Assembly: GCA_030522415.1 (NCBI GenBank)
Contig: CM060126.1
Span: 5,296,645 to 5,360,644 of the forward strand
DNA from: Channallabes apus
Taxonomy: Eukaryota; Chordata; Actinopteri; Siluriformes; Clariidae
Length of the DNA: 64,000 nt
Direction of reading: 5' to 3'
Shown here: piece by piece, positions 58,831 to 64,000 of the stretch
How the letters are laid out: each line of letters starts with the position of its first letter
How positions within the stretch are numbered: the stretch's first letter is position 1
Program-made: the position numbers and the translations under genes
The notes under the pieces: model-generated
What the model saw: only the letters and a program-made list of their open reading frames with translations
The model's database searches: none
What the model was told of the DNA's origin: nothing

Positions 58831-60599
58831 GCTGGTATCATGCAGCATAAAGCTGGCTTAACTGTAGAGAACCACCATGTATGAACTCTTGCCCAGACAA
58901 TTCCAAAAAAAAAAAAAAGTGTGAGGGAAAAGGACATGCTGGAATGTTGCAATCCACATGTTCCAATGAAGCACGAGTCCACTCCTTTCCAACACTCTCA
59001 CACACCCTCGGGACGACTGATAAACCAGGATGATTAAGCGTGTTTATTACAGCATAAACAGTCATCAGACACGTCATCGAGTTGGTCAGGAGTAAAAAGT
59101 TTTGATTGAACCACCAGATAAATCAATATAGGCTCAGAGAACGAGCGAGAAAGCAACGCCAGACTTCCCTCTCTCTCGTCTGCTGAGCGAGATATCTGTG
59201 CCAGTAGAGAAGCAATTCCAGCCAGAGACATTAATCAGGACGCTCCTGCATTCCGGAGGCCGCTTTTCATCAGTCGATCGTCTGCGCTATTTTTACTTCA
59301 ACCCATATGTCCAGCTTGGCGCGCGCAAACCTGAGCGAGAAGTATGACCAAGCAGGAGAACGTGCGTAAACTTGCTAAGAGCTAGCACAGCTAGGCAATT
59401 CTTCCTTACAAAAAAAACTTCTTAATTTTTATCACGAAATATACTGTAGATGCTCACAAGCATCCTGCAACTGCCACAGTAGTGCTTTAAAAAAAGTTAA
59501 GTTATGCTTAATAATTAAAAAAAAATTTGAAACTGTAAACATGTTTATAAAAATATTGTATTTTTCTTAATGTAGTTACTTTCATTTTGCCAAAAAAAAC
59601 CCCCACAAATTAACAATTCAGTTCGTATTACAAAAAAAGTTATGGTAGCAAAATATCAGATATCGGAAATGTTATGGTGTATTGTGTGGAGTGATTTATA
59701 TCCTCATTTGACGGGTTGGCGGGAGATTTTACCCTGGTGTTGGGGATTATGGGAAATCATGTAGACGGGTTTCAATTTTGAGCTGTGTGTGTGTTTTTGT
59801 AAACCTTCCTGCAGGAAGCGGGAGCTGCATTCCACTGCATCAGCACCATGTGGTCAACTTGTGTAACAGGAAGTGGAAACAGCAGGACAGGAAGTTAAAT
59901 CTCGCTTTGTAATGAGTGGTGTGTGTGTGTGTGTGTGAGTGAGTGATTTAGGGCTCTACAGTAAGTTTCATCAAGTGTGTTGCTCCACCCCCCCCCCCCC
60001 CCCAATAATTAACAGATTAACACATTAGTGTTAAAAAAACAAAACAAAAAAGCAAATAGAACGGTCATGTTTTGCCAATGTCATAGAAAACCTGATACAC
60101 CTGGTGCTTGTGCAGTGACGTACAGCAAAAGGTCTAGGAATAACTTTTAACTGTCCAGTTTAGGGGAAGTTCTTTAAAAAAAAAATCATGCACACGAAGC
60201 TTAAAATTGTGGACAATAAGCTCTGTTAAATCCCAGCAGCACTTGGTGGTAAATCTGGACAAGTTACTCGCGCAGCCTCCAACCAGCATCACAGCCATGA
60301 CTTGGATTTAACTTTTTATACCTTTACTAGTCGTTTTAAAGGTGCTTGTGGTGGACTTTGACCATTAATGGCATTTTATTTATTTTTGTTTCTTTGAAGT
60401 CTGTTCATTTCGATCAGTGAAAACTAAGTCGGAAGTTCCGTGCTTCGGGAACCGTGCTGGTGGTCTCGTGAACGATAGAACAAACTCAGGCACTCATATT
60501 TTTTCTGAAATATCAGTAATATTAAGGCATAACGCATAGATTAGCTTCCTCGTTCTCTTGTACACATGAAATGGGTGCATACTGCCACCTGCTGTATCG
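58831..60599. other. agfg1 intron 1, no gene seen
   Basis: No exon on either strand. C-run at 59988-60003 and a GT run at 59920-59936. Confidence 0.55.
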
Positions 60600-61145
60600 G
60601 AGAGTGTACATGCGCAATTCTACCCAAGGACGGAGAGAGAACGTGATGGGATCGCTGGCCAGCAGGGGGAGTTGAGTGAGGGGAGCAATTGTTCCTGGTG
60701 TGTGTGTGTGAAGGCGAGAGGAGGAGGGCGTGGAGAAAATGTATCTTTAACCTCTCTAATGAGACTTTCTTTTGCTTTGCAAGCACGTTGTACACACGCA
60801 TACAGACACAAAATAAAATGTTTTCCGCTCGCACACATGGTCGCAGTGTTATCGTAAACAGTACACGCGTGCACGGATGTTGATTATACCAGTGAGAGAC
60901 GATTACCAAGACCCAGCAGGGGAGACGATTACCCATAATTCCGCAGCGCAAGAGATAAAAACCCTTGGCTCAGTTGTGATCACGTGACGCTCAGCGTCAA
61001 AACAAAAAGCGCATGCATGATGCATGATACTCTGTACTCGTAAACCAAGACTTTGTTCTTTTTCCAAGTTAAAATCCATAAAAAATCTTTGCTCGTCTTG
61101 CGAAACATTCGCAAACCGCGTTACTCGTAATCCGAGGTTTCACTG
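60600..61145. mobile_element. Pogo/Tigger-like element, left end unclear
   Basis: Right end TTACTCGTAATCCGAGGTTT then CACTG matches the family at 12889 and 30459; shared inside blocks include CCTCTCTAATGAGA and TTCCGCAGCGCAAGAGA. No transposase. Confidence 0.65.
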
Positions 61146-61790
61146 TCCTTCCAGTTCCACATGCTTGGCTACAGAGGAAACAAATCGGTTCACGGCCAAA
61201 GATGACGCGCCTAAAATCTGCTCCTTTACAAACTCCTTCCTTGAAGAGAGAAAACCCCCCTGAAGGAGAATTATTTTGTTCCATATTTTGTGATATAAAC
61301 ATGATATAAAGGTGTAAAGGTTAATATAGTTCATAGAGATGGAGAACAGAGCAATTACATTTACATGTGCTGCTGTGGGGAAAGAAATAAAAACAGAATC
61401 AGGTTACAACCAGAACTTAGAAACAAATTAGTGTGAACGTGTCTCATAGACCCCCTTTAAAAACTGATAAAGCGCTGGATTGTGTCCCGATCGTCAGAGG
61501 AACCAAACAGCACTTTGGCAAAGATGAATTATTGAGGACCTGATCTAGTCTTAACCATGCAGGCCGTCTGCTTCCTGCTTGTGAACCTGAACCTCCTGGA
61601 GTGGAAACACGAGTATTGATGATGATGAGGGAAAGCACAAGTGTATAAAAGTGTGTGTGTGTGTGTGTGCACGCGCCCGTGAGGCATTACAATATCTTAC
61701 AGTAGTTCTGCTCTTTTGTTTCTAGCAACAATCTAGGACAGGCAATTTGGGACACTTTTTCTCTCTGTCGCTCTCTCACACTCAGAGAGA

Positions 61791-61825
<35 letters not shown>

Positions 61826-62081
61826 TTTTGTGGTGGAAAGTTTTTTTGTAGTGTTGCCAAAAATTGGCTTACACAGTATTAAGTAAGTTCACAGACACAC
61901 AAATCATGAAAGAGGCATCATTCATGCTTCTGCTTGCACACACACACATACACACACGCTCGCGCACACACACACACCCACACACACACCTAGAAAAACC
62001 TGTAGCTATTTTATCTATGAAGGAAATAAGGCAGAATTTAGCTTTATACACAATCAATACCATTTCCCCCCCTTTCTCTCC

Positions 62082-62117
<36 letters not shown>

Positions 62118-63186
62118 CTGATCTCTGGATAAGAACACAAATTAGTAACCGATTTAGTATTTAAGCAAACATTGTACTGGAGCCATGAACACCACACACA
62201 CATTCACACACACCTAGACATTCTTTATGATGGAAAGTTTATTTTAGTTCAGGGTACTACAAAAAAAAAGTTGGTTTTATTCAACAACATAAGCAAAGCC
62301 TCACATCATATGGTGTCGGGTATCACTAAAGGAGCTTAATTTGTTTATTCATTTTATTTATTTATTTTTTTACTGATGTAAGTAAATGAGCTTGGGATCT
62401 GAATGATACCTGATCCCTGTATCGTTAATACCGCAACTCTAAAACACACACACGCACACAATAATCCCGAGGTCCCTCGCAGTGTCACCTCGTCGTCCTT
62501 GTCCCAAATTGGTGAAGCTAATAAGTCAGATTTCCGAGAGAACGGGGACTACAGCTAAGCTAGCCTGCCTAATATAGCATGTATATACACACACATACAC
62601 ACAGGAACTGGAGCTAATCTAATAACTCAGCCCTGCAGAAGTGTAACACATCCCCTATCAAATTAACCCCTCGCGTGCTCCTCCTCAGCGCTCTCCCTAC
62701 ATCCCCCAGGTGTATTTTCCGTTATGTCGCTCGCTGTTTAACGAGAGCTCAGACTCCATGCGGTCGTTATGACATCTGGAGCAGCGAACACGCCGTTTGA
62801 CGGGAGGCTCTTCTTTTAAAAGGCCACACGGCCTGGAATCTGTAGAAGGGGGAAAATAATCACGTCGTCACTCTGCAGTTAGTCGTCTGCACAAGTCGAT
62901 CTTCACTAAACAAGCAGGAACTTGACTGAAATGTTTCAGGTATTCTGGCAAATTTTGTGCTTTATTACACAATCACTGTCCTTTTATATCAGAGCTTTTA
63001 TATCCTTATGTCAGTCAGGCATAGTGTTGATTTCATCAAAGCGAAAAATATTCGTCAACAACATTTGTTTCCTGTGACTAAGACGAGACGATGAAGAGGC
63101 ATCACGGAAATCAGTTGAACAGCTACAGCGACGAAATCAGAAGGCAATATTGTTGATGAAAAAAGACGAGAGTAAAAAATGTGATT
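61146..63186. other. agfg1 intron 1, simple repeats
   Basis: No exon seen. AC runs near 61793-61823 and 61936-61990, and a 33-base C-run at 62083-62115. Confidence 0.55.
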
Positions 63187-63812
63187 TAGGGCTGTAGCTA
63201 TCAAATATTTTAGTAATCGAGTATTCTACCAAAAATTTAATCGATTAATCGGATAAAATGTACTTTTGATTAATTAAACAGCAATGTAGAATATATAAGA
63301 GAAACGAAGATTAATTGGTTTTAGAAAAATCTTTTTTTTTTAAATGCTTTTTTAAATTATTTAAAATAATCTTTCATAATAGTAGGAATAGCTTAAAGTT
63401 GACTGCGATGAATTAAGTGCATTACAGTGACGTACATTCTTATTTTAAAGCCTTTTCTCAGATGCAAAAACTAAAAAAAAAAAAAAGTATCAAAATAAAC
63501 TAAGGCACGCATTAGAATAAATTAAAATTTTTCTATAGTTTAACGATAATTTTATCGATCCGTTCCATTTTGCAGCTGCGACAGAACGCTCCCTCAAATC
63601 ACTACACAGCAAACTGTTGCTGTCTCCTTCCGCTTTGTGGGTGACGTAAGCGCTGCATCTTCGTCAGTGTGTACTTGGCGGATTGCATCCGGAATAATTG
63701 CGCAAAAACATAACGCAAGCTTTTAAAATTCATTAAAAGAAGCTTCAAGGCAGAAGATTTTGCCTCGATCATTCTTTGGAATCGAATTACTTGAATAATC
63801 GTTTCAGCCCTA
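63187..63812. mobile_element. hAT-type MITE with 8-bp target duplication
   Basis: 626 bp; ends TAGGGCTG and CAGCCCTA, flanked by perfect ATGTGATT (63179-63186 and 63813-63820). Subterminal AATCGATTAATCGGAT and GAATAATCG motifs are typical of a common fish hAT MITE. No transposase. Confidence 0.9.
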
Positions 63813-64000
63813 ATGTGATTTTAAAGAAATGAAAACTAATAATACATCTGTTTTTATTTTCGTCACAATCAGCTGCTATACAGTGTGCATTCATTATGGC
63901 GTGAGCACCAGTGCTTATTCATTATAAAAAGAAATATCATTGTCAGAAAACATTAGCTGAAAAGATACATTTTAAATGTTAATTATTTTGTGAAAAATTT

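Overview
The window is vertebrate nuclear DNA from a ray-finned (teleost) fish. The evidence is split genes with GT-AG introns, long dinucleotide repeats, and a teleost-type repeat mix: Tc1/mariner elements, hAT-type MITEs, L2-, RTE/Rex- and L1-like LINEs, a tRNA-derived DANA/Mermaid-like SINE and a Ty3/gypsy LTR element. The SINE family hints at an otophysan such as a catfish or a cyprinid, but that is inference.

Four host genes are recognisable. (1) The first four coding exons of a MEGF6-like gene lie on the minus strand (15699-18076); they encode a signal peptide, an EMI domain and the first EGF-like module, and the gene continues leftwards. (2) A complete mitochondrial fission factor gene, mff, is on the plus strand (24535/27403-39583). 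(3) A complete mrpl44 is on the plus strand (41161-44871, five exons). (4) The first coding exon of agfg1, with its ArfGAP zinc finger, is on the plus strand (51359-51525); the rest of the window is its first intron. All exon junctions were checked by phase: mff gives 295 or 302 residues, mrpl44 336 residues. MEGF6 and mff are head to head, and mff, mrpl44 and agfg1 are co-oriented. mff and mrpl44 both serve mitochondria but nothing shows co-regulation.

Layout. 1-15.7 kb: presumed intron 4 of MEGF6, full of repeats (L2 LINE, hAT MITE, inverted minisatellite split by an L1-like insertion, Tc1 remnants, a LINE inserted in a pogo-like element). 15.7-18.1 kb: MEGF6 exons. 18.3-20.2 kb: AAC-rich satellite with RTE/Rex LINE and SINE insertions. 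20.2-24.0 kb: Tc1 remnant, SINE, then a gypsy element with LTRs differing at one base but gag, protease and most of the reverse transcriptase missing. 24.4-40.2 kb: mff. 41.1-44.9 kb: mrpl44, with mariner copies in two introns. 47.1-50.9 kb: an RTE/Rex LINE split by a nearly complete Tc1 element and a MITE. 51.1-64 kb: agfg1 promoter, exon 1 and intron, with a 200-N assembly gap and an hAT MITE at the far end.

I found no evidence of a new biological system. The most interesting signals are the nested transposon insertions with readable target-site duplications, the long dinucleotide repeats beside splice sites in three genes, the internally deleted young LTR element, a higher-order AAC satellite duplication, and an assembly gap whose two edges are the same sequence.
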